A stretch of DNA of 64,000 bases from Flavobacterium crassostreae (GTDB lineage: Bacteria; Bacteroidota; Bacteroidia; Flavobacteriales; Flavobacteriaceae): NCBI RefSeq assembly GCF_001831475.1, contig NZ_CP017688.1:868001-932000 (forward strand), written 5' to 3'. A program made the translations under genes and the position numbers. Of the stretch, positions 25,712-34,602 are shown in pieces; the stretch's first letter is position 1; every line of letters begins with the position of its first letter. Below the pieces are notes generated by a model. The model was not told the origin of the DNA, made no database searches, and was given only the letters and a program-made list of their open reading frames with translations.

Positions 25712-26675
25712 TTAAAATTATTTTAGAAATATGATAAATGGCATCCCCTTGGTAAATAATGGGAGCGTGATTGGCATTAATTATATAACCATCATTGGGA
25801 GCTTTCACTTTACGTTCAAATTTTCCAAATGGATCTGTAATGGTTGCTAAAACGGTGCCTTTTGTTACAAAAGCTCCTAGGTAGCCGTTGTCATGCAAGA
25901 GTCCGGAGCATTTGGCTCGCAACCAAGCAGATTTTTGAATGTAGATGGTTTTTTGAGCAGGTTCTTCAGGCGAGGTCTCCAGAGAGAGCATGTTTAGATG
26001 GGCTAAAAATCTTTTTACGCCAGCCACCCCAGTATCGGCAACAGTATAATCAATGTCTAATGATTTTCCGCCCTCAAAGAGTAGCATCTTTACCTGTAGC
26101 TTTTGGCTGGCATTTCTAAAACTTCCAGCGATATTTTTAGAATATAGTGTAAAGGGCGCATTAAATGCATCGGCCAAAGCCTTTAAGGCATCATCATGGG
26201 GCGCAAGTCGGATTTGCGGGGCATTAAATCGACTAGCACCACCAGCATGAAAATCTACGGCATAGTCTACAAATGGCATGATTTCGGTTAGAATATGGTA
26301 GGCAAATCTACTAGCCAAAGAGCCCTTTTTGCTTCCCGGAAAAACCCGATTTAAATCTCTCCCATCCGGAAATTCTCGGGATTTATTTACAAAACCAAAC
26401 ATGTTGATTACGGGGATACAAATAATGGTCCCTCGTTTTGGTTTGTTGATTTTTTTGGTAATAATTTGGCGTACAATTTCTACACCATTTATTTCATCGC
26501 CATGTATTCCGGCCGAGAAAAGCACTGTGGGTCCTTCGGTTTTTGCACGCTGAATCAGTATCGGGATTTTGAGTTTGGTGGTATTGTGCAATTTGGCAAT
26601 TTCCATATAAATGGTTTTGCTTTGTCCAGGTAAAATAGTTTCTCCTAGAAGGATAAATGGTTTTGTATTTTTCAT
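25698..26675 (-). CDS. Succinylglutamate desuccinylase/aspartoacylase family (M14-like) protein
   Basis: A 325-residue zinc-dependent deacylase/carboxypeptidase-like enzyme of the AstE/AspA group. Zinc ligands are in GIHGDEINGVEIVRQ (His and Glu) and VDFHAGGASRFN (His). The substrate-binding Arg is in DGRDLNRVFPGS. A C-terminal beta domain ends in a biotinyl-like fold segment. The substrate is not known; many proteins with this annotation in Flavobacteria are not true AstE, and no arginine succinyltransferase genes lie nearby. It overlaps the cyclo-ligase gene by 14 bases. The divergent neighbour is uvrC. Confidence 0.87.
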   Translation of the reverse strand: MKNTKPFILLGETILPGQSKTIYMEIAKLHNTTKLKIPILIQRAKTEGPTVLFSAGIHGDEINGVEIVRQIITKKINKPKRGTIICIPVINMFGFVNKSREFPDGRDLNRVFPGSKKGSLASRFAYHILTEIMPFVDYAVDFHAGGASRFNAPQIRLAPHDDALKALADAFNAPFTLYSKNIAGSFRNASQKLQVKMLLFEGGKSLDIDYTVADTGVAGVKRFLAHLNMLSLETSPEEPAQKTIYIQKSAWLRAKCSGLLHDNGYLGAFVTKGTVLATITDPFGKFERKVKAPNDGYIINANHAPIIYQGDAIYHISKIILNESH

Positions 26676-26810
26676 TATGGAATTAAAGTCTAAAAATAGA
26701 AATAATTATTTTGAATTCGTAAATTTGAAAATAAAATCAGGCTTTTATTTAGCAAGCTCTCTTCGCTACTGCAAAAAGAGCTACATAAAGTCTTTTTTGA
26801 AACCAAAACC

Positions 26811-28613
26811 ATGCAAAAACCCACTCTTGAGCTCCAGATACAAACCTTGCCAGATAGTCCTGGGGTATACCAATATTATGATAAAGACGGCAAGATTTTA
26901 TATGTAGGAAAAGCCAAAAATTTAAAGAAACGAGTAGCTTCTTATTTTAACAAAGTACACGATACTGCCAAGACAAATGTTCTGGTCAAAAAAATTGTTT
27001 CTATCCAACATATTGTAGTCCCTACCGAAACGGACGCTCTTTTGTTAGAAAACAATTTGATCAAAACCCTGCAACCGAGGTATAATGTTTTGCTCCGTGA
27101 TGACAAGAGTTATCCTTGGATTTGCATCAAAAAAGAGCCTTTTTCGCGTATTTTTTCTACCCGCAGGATGGTGAAAGATGGTTCAGAATACTTTGGACCT
27201 TATACCAGTTTTAAGACCGTTAACACCATTTTAGAACTAATAAAAGAACTGTATCCATTACGGACTTGCAACTATGATTTAAGCCCCTCTAACATTGCTG
27301 CTGGCAAATTTAAGGTATGTTTAGAATACCATATTGGCAATTGCAAAGGGCCTTGTGAAGGGCTAGAAAGCTTAGAGAACTACCAAAAACAAGTAGATGC
27401 AATCCGAGAAATACTTAAAGGGAATTTTAAAGAAAGCATGAAAGATTTTAAAAGTATCATGATGCATTTGGCACAAGAGTTGCATTTTGAAGAAGCCCAA
27501 AAAATTAAAGATAAAATAACCATACTAGAGAACTACCAGTCTCGCTCTACCATTGTAAACCCCAAAATCACCAATATAGATGTTTTTTCGATAATATCGG
27601 ATCAGGCTGCGGCTTATGTCAATTTTTTGCAAATTTCTCATGGTGCTATTATACGGTCCCATACCATGGAAATTAAGAAAAAACTAGAAGAAACGGATGA
27701 AGAATTAATCACCTTAGCCATTATTGAACTCAGAGAACGATTCCAGTTGCTCTCTACCGAAATTATTGTCCCTTTTAAGATCGATCTAGGCGAGAATCTC
27801 AAGATAACCGTTCCGCAGTTAGGAGACAAAAAACACATTTTGGATTTATCCATCCGCAATGCAAAATTTTATAGAATAGAACAGCTAAAACAATTGCAAA
27901 TAGTAGATCCAGACCGCCATACCAATAGAATTATGGCGCAAATGCAAAAAGACCTGCGATTGCCTTTAGAGCCCAGACATATAGAGTGTTTTGATAATTC
28001 CAATATTCAGGGGACCAATCCTGTAGCTGCTTGTGTAGTGTTTAAAGACGGCAAGCCCAGCAAAAAAGACTACCGCCATTTTAATATAAAAACCGTAGAG
28101 GGGCCGGATGATTTTGCCTCTATGACCGAAGTCGTTTACAGAAGATACAAACGCTTGCTGGACGAAAAACAGTCCCTTCCTCAATTAATCTTAATAGATG
28201 GAGGCAAAGGGCAGTTGTCTGCGGCGCTTAAAAGTTTAGACGCTTTGGAGCTACGAGGCAAAATCAGTATTATTGGAATTGCAAAAAGACTGGAAGAATT
28301 GTTCTATCCTGGAGATTCTGTTCCACTATACTTAGATAAAAAATCCGAAACCCTAAAAGTACTCCAGCAATTACGAAACGAAGCACACCGTTTTGGAATT
28401 ACACATCACAGAGACAAACGAAGCAAAGAAGCACTACAATCTTCGATAGAATCAATTCCGGGAATTGGCGAAAAAACCATGTTTACACTCCTACAGCACT
28501 TTAAAAGTGTTAAAAGATTAAAATTAGCCACCCAAAACGAAATAACGGCAGTAATAGGAGTCTCAAAAGCAAAAAAAATTGTCGACTTTTACAAAACAGT
28601 AACCAACGAATAA
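26811..28613 (+). CDS. uvrC: Excinuclease ABC subunit C
   Basis: Makes both incisions in nucleotide excision repair with UvrA and UvrB. The 600-residue protein shows an N-terminal GIY-YIG domain (GVYQYYDKDGKILYVGKAKNLKKRV, about residues 17-41). A Cys-rich linker follows (CLEYHIGNCKGPCEGLE), then the UvrB-binding UVR motif (about 200-235). The RNase H-like endonuclease domain has IECFDNSNIQGTNPVA with its catalytic Asp. The C-terminus is a tandem helix-hairpin-helix (IESIPGIGEKTMFTLLQHF). ATG 26811 gives the canonical N-terminus. Confidence 0.97.
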   Translation: MQKPTLELQIQTLPDSPGVYQYYDKDGKILYVGKAKNLKKRVASYFNKVHDTAKTNVLVKKIVSIQHIVVPTETDALLLENNLIKTLQPRYNVLLRDDKSYPWICIKKEPFSRIFSTRRMVKDGSEYFGPYTSFKTVNTILELIKELYPLRTCNYDLSPSNIAAGKFKVCLEYHIGNCKGPCEGLESLENYQKQVDAIREILKGNFKESMKDFKSIMMHLAQELHFEEAQKIKDKITILENYQSRSTIVNPKITNIDVFSIISDQAAAYVNFLQISHGAIIRSHTMEIKKKLEETDEELITLAIIELRERFQLLSTEIIVPFKIDLGENLKITVPQLGDKKHILDLSIRNAKFYRIEQLKQLQIVDPDRHTNRIMAQMQKDLRLPLEPRHIECFDNSNIQGTNPVAACVVFKDGKPSKKDYRHFNIKTVEGPDDFASMTEVVYRRYKRLLDEKQSLPQLILIDGGKGQLSAALKSLDALELRGKISIIGIAKRLEELFYPGDSVPLYLDKKSETLKVLQQLRNEAHRFGITHHRDKRSKEALQSSIESIPGIGEKTMFTLLQHFKSVKRLKLATQNEITAVIGVSKAKKIVDFYKTVTNE

Positions 28614-28615
28614 AA

Positions 28616-28638
28616 CAATGCCATTAATACCATGGCAT
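28616..28638 (+). other. Short hairpin between uvrC and the patatin gene
   Basis: AATGCCAT pairs with ATGGCATT around a 7-base loop just after the uvrC stop. No T run follows, so it is not a standard terminator; it may protect the uvrC mRNA end. Confidence 0.45.
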
Positions 28639-28663
28639 TGGGATTTCTAAATTAGCCGTAATC

Positions 28664-30865
28664 ATGAAAAAGCATGCCCTTTTAATACTAGTTCTATTGT
28701 TTTGTTTGCCCCTTTTTTCTCAAGAGCAAAATAGGCCAAAGGTGGGCTTGGTTTTGAGTGGAGGAGGCGCCAAAGGATTTGCACATATAGGCGTTTTGAA
28801 AGTGTTAGAAGATGCTGGGATTAAAATTGATTATATAGGAGGCACTAGTATGGGAGCCGTAATAGGAGGTTTGTATGCTTCGGGATACACGGCTTCACAG
28901 ATTGATTCGGTACTACAGGTTACTAATTTTGATGAATTGATTAGTGATTTTATACCCCGATCTTCCAAAAATTTTTACGAAAAAAGAAACGACGAACTCT
29001 ATGCATTAGTACTGCCATTTACCAAATTTAAAGTAGGCATACCCGAGGCGCTATCTAAAGGCATGTATAATTTTAATTTAATTAGTAAGTTAACAAAAAA
29101 TGTCCGGCACATTAGAGACTTTAACCAGCTTCCAATTCCTTTTTTATGTATCGGGACCGATATAGAAACCGGAAAAGCCGTTATCCTCAATAGAGGCAAT
29201 CTAGCCCAAGCAATAATTGCGAGTGCCGCCTTCCCGTCTTTGTTCTCGCCAGTGGAGATAGAAGGACAACTACTTGTAGACGGCGGAGTTACCAATAACT
29301 ATCCCATTGAAGAAGTCCGAAAACTAGGAGCAGATATCATCATAGGAGTAGACGTACAAGATGGTTTATTGACTCGAAATTCGCTCAAAGACGCCACCAA
29401 AATTTTAGTACAAATAACCAACCTACACTCCATCGAAAAAATGAAGGAAAACGTACTAAAAACAGATATCTATATCAAGCCAGATATTAAAGATTATGGT
29501 GTTATTTCTTTTGATAAAGGCAATGAGATTATCAAAAAAGGAGAAGACGCCACCTTTGCCGTTTATGACAAAATACGGTTGCTGGCCCAAAGCCAAGTTC
29601 CGTACACAAAGCCAAAAATGGTTATCAATAAAGATAGTTTAGATATTAAGGAAATAAATATCAGCCCTTTAGATAATTTTACCAAAGACTATGTTTTGGG
29701 TAAATTACGATTTAAGCCCAACACCAAGATAAGCTACAAACAATTAGAACGGGGAGTAAATAATATCAATGCTACTCGAAATTTTAGTGTTATTAATTAT
29801 TCTTTAGACGCAAACAACACCTCCGATAATTTAAATTTGGACTTAAAAGAAAACCAAACCAAATCCTATCTTAAATTTGGCTTGCATTATGATGGCTTGT
29901 TCAAAAGCGGTGTTTTAGTAAACCTAACCCGTAAAAAAACATTTTTCAAGAATGATATAACCAGTATTGATGTAATTTTAGGAGATAATTTTCGGTACGA
30001 TTTAAATTATTATATTGAAAATGGCTACAACTTAAGCTTTGGTGTCAAATCCGCATTCAATCAGTTTAACCGCAATGTAGCCAAAGAATTAAGCGATTTA
30101 GAGTTTTTTGAAGTAGGCGTTAAATCCATAAATGTAGATTATTCCGAATTTATGAGCCAAGTGTATTTTCAGTCCTTGTTTGTTCAAAAATTTTTGATAG
30201 GAGGCGGTTTAGAATACAGTTACCTCAAGATCAACTCTGCAACACTAGGCAATAGCAACCCAATAATAGACAAAAGCAGTTATTTAAGTGCATTTGGATA
30301 CATGAAATACGACTCTTTTGACGACAAAGATTTTCCAAAAAGAGGCTGGTACTTTTTAGCAGACGCCAAATCCTATTTGTTATCCTCAGACTACACCAAG
30401 TATTTTCAACCCTTTACTATCGCCAAGGCAGATTTTGGTGTTGCCGCCACACTCTTTAAAAATGCCACTATCAAGATACAGTCTGATGCAGGCTTTTCTT
30501 TTGGGAACCAAAGCGTTCCTTTTTTTAATTTTGTTTTGGGAGGTTACGGTTACAAAACACTAAATAATTTCCGTCCTTTTTATGGATATGATTTTTTGAG
30601 TATTGCCGGCAATAGCTATATAAAATCTACCGCAACAGTAGATTATGAAATAATTAAAAACAACCATGTTAATTTTTCGGCAAATTTCGCTAATTTAGGG
30701 CAAGATATATTCGAAACCATAGAGTGGATTTCCATACCCAAATACTCCGGATACGCATTAGGATACGGACTAGATACCGCCATTGGCCCTATAGAAATAA
30801 AACACTCCTGGTCACCACAAAACTCCAAAAACTACACCTGGTTTAGTATTGGATTTAGATTTTAA
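28664..30865 (+). CDS. Patatin-like phospholipase with POTRA and outer-membrane barrel
   Basis: A 733-residue surface protein of the PlpD/FplA type (type Vd-like). It has a signal peptide (MKKHALLILVLLFCLPLFSQ) and a patatin lipase domain with the oxyanion loop GGGAKGFAHIG, nucleophile GGTSMG (Ser62) and the catalytic DGG at about residue 206. A POTRA-like segment (about 320-390) and a BamA-like beta-barrel with a final Phe (WFSIGFRF) follow. Both members of the Ser-Asp dyad are present, so it should be active, most likely on phospholipids. It has its own reading unit after uvrC. Base composition changes along the gene: G-rich at its start, C-rich at its end. Confidence 0.92.
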   Translation: MKKHALLILVLLFCLPLFSQEQNRPKVGLVLSGGGAKGFAHIGVLKVLEDAGIKIDYIGGTSMGAVIGGLYASGYTASQIDSVLQVTNFDELISDFIPRSSKNFYEKRNDELYALVLPFTKFKVGIPEALSKGMYNFNLISKLTKNVRHIRDFNQLPIPFLCIGTDIETGKAVILNRGNLAQAIIASAAFPSLFSPVEIEGQLLVDGGVTNNYPIEEVRKLGADIIIGVDVQDGLLTRNSLKDATKILVQITNLHSIEKMKENVLKTDIYIKPDIKDYGVISFDKGNEIIKKGEDATFAVYDKIRLLAQSQVPYTKPKMVINKDSLDIKEINISPLDNFTKDYVLGKLRFKPNTKISYKQLERGVNNINATRNFSVINYSLDANNTSDNLNLDLKENQTKSYLKFGLHYDGLFKSGVLVNLTRKKTFFKNDITSIDVILGDNFRYDLNYYIENGYNLSFGVKSAFNQFNRNVAKELSDLEFFEVGVKSINVDYSEFMSQVYFQSLFVQKFLIGGGLEYSYLKINSATLGNSNPIIDKSSYLSAFGYMKYDSFDDKDFPKRGWYFLADAKSYLLSSDYTKYFQPFTIAKADFGVAATLFKNATIKIQSDAGFSFGNQSVPFFNFVLGGYGYKTLNNFRPFYGYDFLSIAGNSYIKSTATVDYEIIKNNHVNFSANFANLGQDIFETIEWISIPKYSGYALGYGLDTAIGPIEIKHSWSPQNSKNYTWFSIGFRF

Positions 30866-31004
30866 TAGGTTATAGCGCACACCAACTTAAACACGGATTG
30901 CCATGAAAACACAATGGATGGGTTTATTAGCATACTTACAATTCTTAATCAAGAGAAATCCAGAATAAACCACTGTTTTTTTGATTTAGAAAACACTACC
31001 GAAA

Positions 31005-31030
31005 CCACCATATTCGGTTTTATTTTGTAA
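31005..31030 (+). terminator. Weak hairpin ahead of hmgA
   Basis: ACCGAA pairs with TTCGGT around a 9-base loop, followed by TTTATTTTG. It could end the patatin transcript. The 185-base gap also holds a near-consensus -7 element (TATTTTG) at its 3' side that may drive hmgA. Confidence 0.45.
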
Positions 31031-31050
31031 CGTTTTAAAACAACAAAAAG

Positions 31051-32208
31051 ATGCCATTATATCATAAATTAGGAAATTTTCCAGACAAAAGACACACCCA
31101 GTTCACCAAACCAGACGGTAGTTTTTATTACGAACAATTGTTTGGCACCGAAGGTTTTCATGGACACGCCTCATTGTCTTACCACTTGCACAGACCCACG
31201 CAAGTAAAAGAAATACTTACATCCTATAGCGTAGAACCCAAAATAGCCATAGCCAAAAACATACAATCCCTACTCCTAAAAGGATTTGAATTACGACCAC
31301 AAGAAGATTTTTTGCAAAGCCGAAAAGCCATGTTAGTCAATTCCGATTGCATCATAGGCTTGGCAGCACCCCAAAAATCCCTAACCGAATATTTTTATAA
31401 AAACGCCGATGCAGACGAGATGCTCTTTATCCATCGCGGACAAGGAAAGCTCCGCACCATGTTAGGCAACCTGCGTTTCAAGGCAGGAGACTACCTGATT
31501 ATTCCGCGCGGAATCATCTACCAAATAGAGCTAGACACCCCAGACAACCGCCTCTTTTATGTAGAATCCACCGCCCCATTTTATACCCCAAAACGCTACA
31601 AAAACGAGTCTGGACAACACCTAGAGCACGCCCCCTTTTGCGAACGCGATTTTATACTCCCCACAGAGCTCGAAACACACGACCAAAAAGGCGATTTTGT
31701 AATCAAAATCAAAAAACAAGGCATGCTTCACGAGCTACTCTACGCCACCCATCCCTTTGATGTAGTAGGCTGGGACGGCTATAACTATCCGTACGGACTA
31801 AGCATCCATAATTTTGAACCCATAACCGGCCGAGTACACCAACCACCACCAGTGCACCAAACCTTTGAAACAGCCAACTTTGTAGTCTGCTCCTTCGTTC
31901 CAAGACTCTACGATTACCACCCCAAAGCCATTGCTGCACCCTACAACCACAGCAATATAGACAGCGACGAAGTACTGTACTACGTAGACGGAGACTTCAT
32001 GAGCCGCAATAACATAGAACAAGGACACATCACCCTGCACCCCAAAGGCATCCCACACGGTCCCGCCCCCGGAGCCATGGAGCGCAGCATAGGCCAAACA
32101 CAAACCCAAGAACTAGCCGTAATGGTAGACACCTTTAAGCCACTTATGGTAACCCAAGAAGCCATGAATCTAGAAGATGGGCAATACTACAAATCCTGGG
32201 TAGAATAG
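31051..32208 (+). CDS. hmgA: Homogentisate 1,2-dioxygenase
   Basis: Opens the ring of homogentisate to maleylacetoacetate in tyrosine breakdown. The 385-residue product matches the bacterial HmgA layout: FHGHASLSYHLHRPTQV at the N-terminus, a cupin region with a typical PRG turn, and the iron site formed by YNHSNIDSDEVLYY (His and Glu) and KGIPHGPAPGAMERS (His). It precedes hppD on the same strand with a 170-base gap that holds repeat copy 3. Codon use is strikingly C-rich (GCC, ACC, CCC), unlike that of most + strand genes here. Maleylacetoacetate isomerase and fumarylacetoacetase genes are not in the window. Confidence 0.95.
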   Translation: MPLYHKLGNFPDKRHTQFTKPDGSFYYEQLFGTEGFHGHASLSYHLHRPTQVKEILTSYSVEPKIAIAKNIQSLLLKGFELRPQEDFLQSRKAMLVNSDCIIGLAAPQKSLTEYFYKNADADEMLFIHRGQGKLRTMLGNLRFKAGDYLIIPRGIIYQIELDTPDNRLFYVESTAPFYTPKRYKNESGQHLEHAPFCERDFILPTELETHDQKGDFVIKIKKQGMLHELLYATHPFDVVGWDGYNYPYGLSIHNFEPITGRVHQPPPVHQTFETANFVVCSFVPRLYDYHPKAIAAPYNHSNIDSDEVLYYVDGDFMSRNNIEQGHITLHPKGIPHGPAPGAMERSIGQTQTQELAVMVDTFKPLMVTQEAMNLEDGQYYKSWVE

Positions 32209-32232
32209 CCCAATTGCACATCATTCCAGAGA

Positions 32233-32310
32233 GGAGCTATTTCCTGCTGTACGCTATATCTTTATGTTTTTAAAGAAAAAACATAAAGGATGCCGCTCCC
32301 ATCAGGGCTA
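32233..32310 (+). repeat. Dispersed hairpin repeat, copy 3
   Basis: Begins GGAGCTATTTCCTGCTGTAC and ends CTCCCATCAGGGCTA. The hairpin at 32258-32291 has arms ATCTTTATGTTTTT and AAAAAACATAAAGGAT, again with one unpaired G on the right. It sits between hmgA and hppD, two genes of one pathway, so it may alter the ratio or stability of the two messages. Confidence 0.88.
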
Positions 32311-32378
32311 AAAATCCAAATTCAAAAAACACCACTGTTATTTACAAGTAAACAACAGAACCCTAAAACACACACAAA

Positions 32379-33539
32379 ATGGCAAAAGAAATACAATCCG
32401 TAGACTACGGACTAGAAAAAATATTCCAAGGCGCCCAAGACTTTTTACCCTTGCTAGGCACCGATTACCTAGAATTTTATGTCGGAAACGCCAAACAATC
32501 CGCCCATTATTACAAAACCGCTTTTGGATACCAATCCTTAGCCTACGCCGGATTAGAAACCGGAGTCAAAGACAGAACCTCCTATGTTCTAAAACAAGAC
32601 AAAATCCGCATCGTACTCACCACCCCATTAACCCCAGACTCCCCCATTCACGAACATCTAAAAAAACACGGAGACGGCGTAAAAGTAGCCGCCCTATGGG
32701 TAGAAGACGCCACCAGCGCCTACCACGAAACCATCCAACGTGGCGCCAGATCTTTCCTAGAACCCACCATCGAAAAAGACCAACACGGAGAAGTAGTGCG
32801 CTCGGGTATATATACCTACGGCGAAACCGTGCATATTTTTGTAGAACGCAAAAATTACCATGGCGTTTTCTTGCCAGGCTACCAACCCTGGCAATCCGAC
32901 TACAACCCAGAACCAACCGGACTAAAATACATAGACCATATAGTGGGCAACGTAGGCTGGAACCAAATGAATACTTGGGTAAAATTCTACGAAGAAGTAA
33001 TGGGTTTTGTCAACTTCCTTTCCTTTGATGACAAACAAATCACCACCGAATATTCGGCCCTAATGAGTAAAGTAATGTCCAACGGAAACGGGCGCATCAA
33101 ATTTCCAATCAACGAGCCCGCCAAAGGAAAGAAAAAATCCCAGATTGAAGAGTACTTAGACTTCTATGGAGGACCCGGCATACAACACATCGCTATTGCC
33201 ACAGATGACATTATTGCCACCGTAAAAAAACTCAAAGCAAGAGGCGTAACGTTTTTGTCTGCGCCCCCAGCAACGTATTACCAAGCAATTCCAGAACGCT
33301 TAGGAGAACACATGAAAATGATGAAAGAAGACCTGCAAGAAATAGAACAATTAGCCATCATGGTCGATGCAGACGAAGAAGGCTATTTATTGCAAATATT
33401 TACGAAACCCGTACAAGACAGACCTACCTTATTTTTTGAAATCATACAAAGAATGGGTGCCAAGGGCTTTGGTGCAGGCAACTTTAAAGCCCTGTTTGAA
33501 TCCATAGAAAGAGAGCAGCAATTGAGAGGAACGTTATAA
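32379..33539 (+). CDS. hppD: 4-hydroxyphenylpyruvate dioxygenase
   Basis: Converts 4-hydroxyphenylpyruvate to homogentisate, the step before HmgA. The 386-residue product has two vicinal-oxygen-chelate halves. The iron ligands are all visible: the His in YIDHIVGNVGWNQM, the His in GGPGIQHIAIATDDII, and the Glu close to the C-terminus in DEEGYLLQIFTKPVQDRPT. The family's C-terminal helix signature GAGNFKALFESIEREQ is intact. Strong C-rich codon use, as in hmgA, fades in the last ~200 bases. The following intergenic region carries a candidate small RNA gene. Confidence 0.97.
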   Translation: MAKEIQSVDYGLEKIFQGAQDFLPLLGTDYLEFYVGNAKQSAHYYKTAFGYQSLAYAGLETGVKDRTSYVLKQDKIRIVLTTPLTPDSPIHEHLKKHGDGVKVAALWVEDATSAYHETIQRGARSFLEPTIEKDQHGEVVRSGIYTYGETVHIFVERKNYHGVFLPGYQPWQSDYNPEPTGLKYIDHIVGNVGWNQMNTWVKFYEEVMGFVNFLSFDDKQITTEYSALMSKVMSNGNGRIKFPINEPAKGKKKSQIEEYLDFYGGPGIQHIAIATDDIIATVKKLKARGVTFLSAPPATYYQAIPERLGEHMKMMKEDLQEIEQLAIMVDADEEGYLLQIFTKPVQDRPTLFFEIIQRMGAKGFGAGNFKALFESIEREQQLRGTL

Positions 33540-33647
33540 AAAACACTTTTTTTTATAGGATACAAAAAAATAACTATTCACTACTGTTTTTATTACATCG
33601 GTAATGTTAAAATTAATTTTTAGTTAAATAAATACACATCTCTTAAC

Positions 33648-33770
33648 TACCTTTGCACACGCAAAATAGAGGGGGTGGTTTCCTTCTAAGTGATATAAAC
33701 TTCATAATTTATATTTTTTTTGGTTAGTTAATAGCATAAAAACTCAGTCATAATTTGACTGAGTTTTTTT
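33648..33770 (+). ncRNA. Candidate small RNA gene (about 110 nt)
   Basis: A perfect -7 box (TACCTTTG, 33648-33655) predicts RNA from about 33660. A strong intrinsic terminator lies at 33739-33770 (AAAACTCAGTCA with TGACTGAGTTTT, then T). The stretch between has no reading frame. It contains a G-rich segment (GAGGGGGTGGTTTCC, 33668-33682) and a 7-bp A/U hairpin (33693-33714) followed by eight T. The next promoter (33778-33785) belongs to the DUF3108 gene, so this RNA would be independent of it. It could also be a remnant leader, or the hairpin could simply terminate hppD transcripts. No known RNA family was recognised. Confidence 0.45.
33739..33770 (+). terminator. Intrinsic terminator after hppD / candidate sRNA
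   Basis: A 12-bp stem (AAAACTCAGTCA with TGACTGAGTTTT), 5-base loop and seven T. It blocks readthrough from hppD and from the putative sRNA promoter into the DUF3108 gene. Confidence 0.9.
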
Positions 33771-33777
33771 GTTTTAA

Positions 33778-33785
33778 TATATTTG
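33778..33785 (+). promoter_or_regulatory. Predicted -7 box for the DUF3108-tdo unit
   Basis: TATATTTG fits TAnnTTTG and gives an RNA start near 33790, about 43 bases before ATG 33833. Confidence 0.6.
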
Positions 33786-33832
33786 GAACAAAATTTGCAG
33801 TTTTATTTTTAAATAAATAAAAAAAGTAAGCC

Positions 33833-34600
33833 ATGAAAAAGATTCTTCCATTACTGTTGCTACTAATGACCGTAAGTTTTGATAGCCGTACACCAGATGC
33901 CTATGCTGTTGGAGAGTGGTTTAAGTTTCGTATTCATTACGGATTTGTAAACGCAGGATACGCTACCCTAGAGGTCAAAGAGAGTAAAATAAGCAACAAA
34001 AAAGTATTTCACGTTATTGGAAAAGGATATACCACCGGTATGTCTCGTTTTTTCTTTAAAGTAGAAGATTTGTACGAAAGTTATATAGACAAAGAAACCG
34101 GAATCCCGTATCGTTTTGTTAGAAACATCAATGAAGGAGGGTATAAAAAAAACCAAGAAGGATTTTTTAATACCGCCACCAACCAAGTACTGGTTAAAGA
34201 TTATAAAAACAACAACCAAAAAACGGTTGCCATACCCCAAAACACACAAGATATTTTATCCTCGTTTTATTATTTAAGAAACCATCCCGAAATTAATAAA
34301 ATCAAAACAGGAGACTCCATAAGTATTAACATGTTTTTTGATGACGAAACCACAAAATTTAAGTTAAAATTTGTGGGTCGTGAAAATATTACCACTAAAT
34401 TTGGCGTTGTACCAGCAATGATTTTTAAGCCACTAGTGCAATCTGGACGGGTATTTAAAGAAAAAGAAAGTCTAACGGTTTGGATTTCAGATGACCACAA
34501 CAGATTGCCAGTAAGGATAAAAGCCGATCTAGCAATAGGGTCATTAAAAGCCGACCTAGATGCTTATAAAGGATTAAACAATCCGTTTAAAACACACTAA
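33833..34600 (+). CDS. DUF3108 domain-containing protein
   Basis: A 255-residue exported protein (signal segment MKKILPLLLLLMTVSFDS) with the DUF3108 beta-rich fold. Recognisable features are the EWFKFRIHYGFVNAGYATLEV opening, the LSSFYYLRN segment and the repeated strand pattern to the C-terminus. The family's function is unknown; related proteins are periplasmic. It ends 2 bases before tryptophan 2,3-dioxygenase, so the two are co-transcribed and probably translationally coupled. A link between a periplasmic DUF3108 protein and tryptophan breakdown is not obvious; they may simply share a promoter. Confidence 0.87.
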   Translation: MKKILPLLLLLMTVSFDSRTPDAYAVGEWFKFRIHYGFVNAGYATLEVKESKISNKKVFHVIGKGYTTGMSRFFFKVEDLYESYIDKETGIPYRFVRNINEGGYKKNQEGFFNTATNQVLVKDYKNNNQKTVAIPQNTQDILSSFYYLRNHPEINKIKTGDSISINMFFDDETTKFKLKFVGRENITTKFGVVPAMIFKPLVQSGRVFKEKESLTVWISDDHNRLPVRIKADLAIGSLKADLDAYKGLNNPFKTH

Positions 34601-34602
34601 TA

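Noticed and set aside
30903..30968. 21-codon frame (MKTQWMGLLAYLQFLIKRN...) upstream of hmgA
   Set aside because: It could encode a small hydrophobic or leader peptide, but there is no promoter box or attenuator pattern, and a frame of this size is expected by chance.
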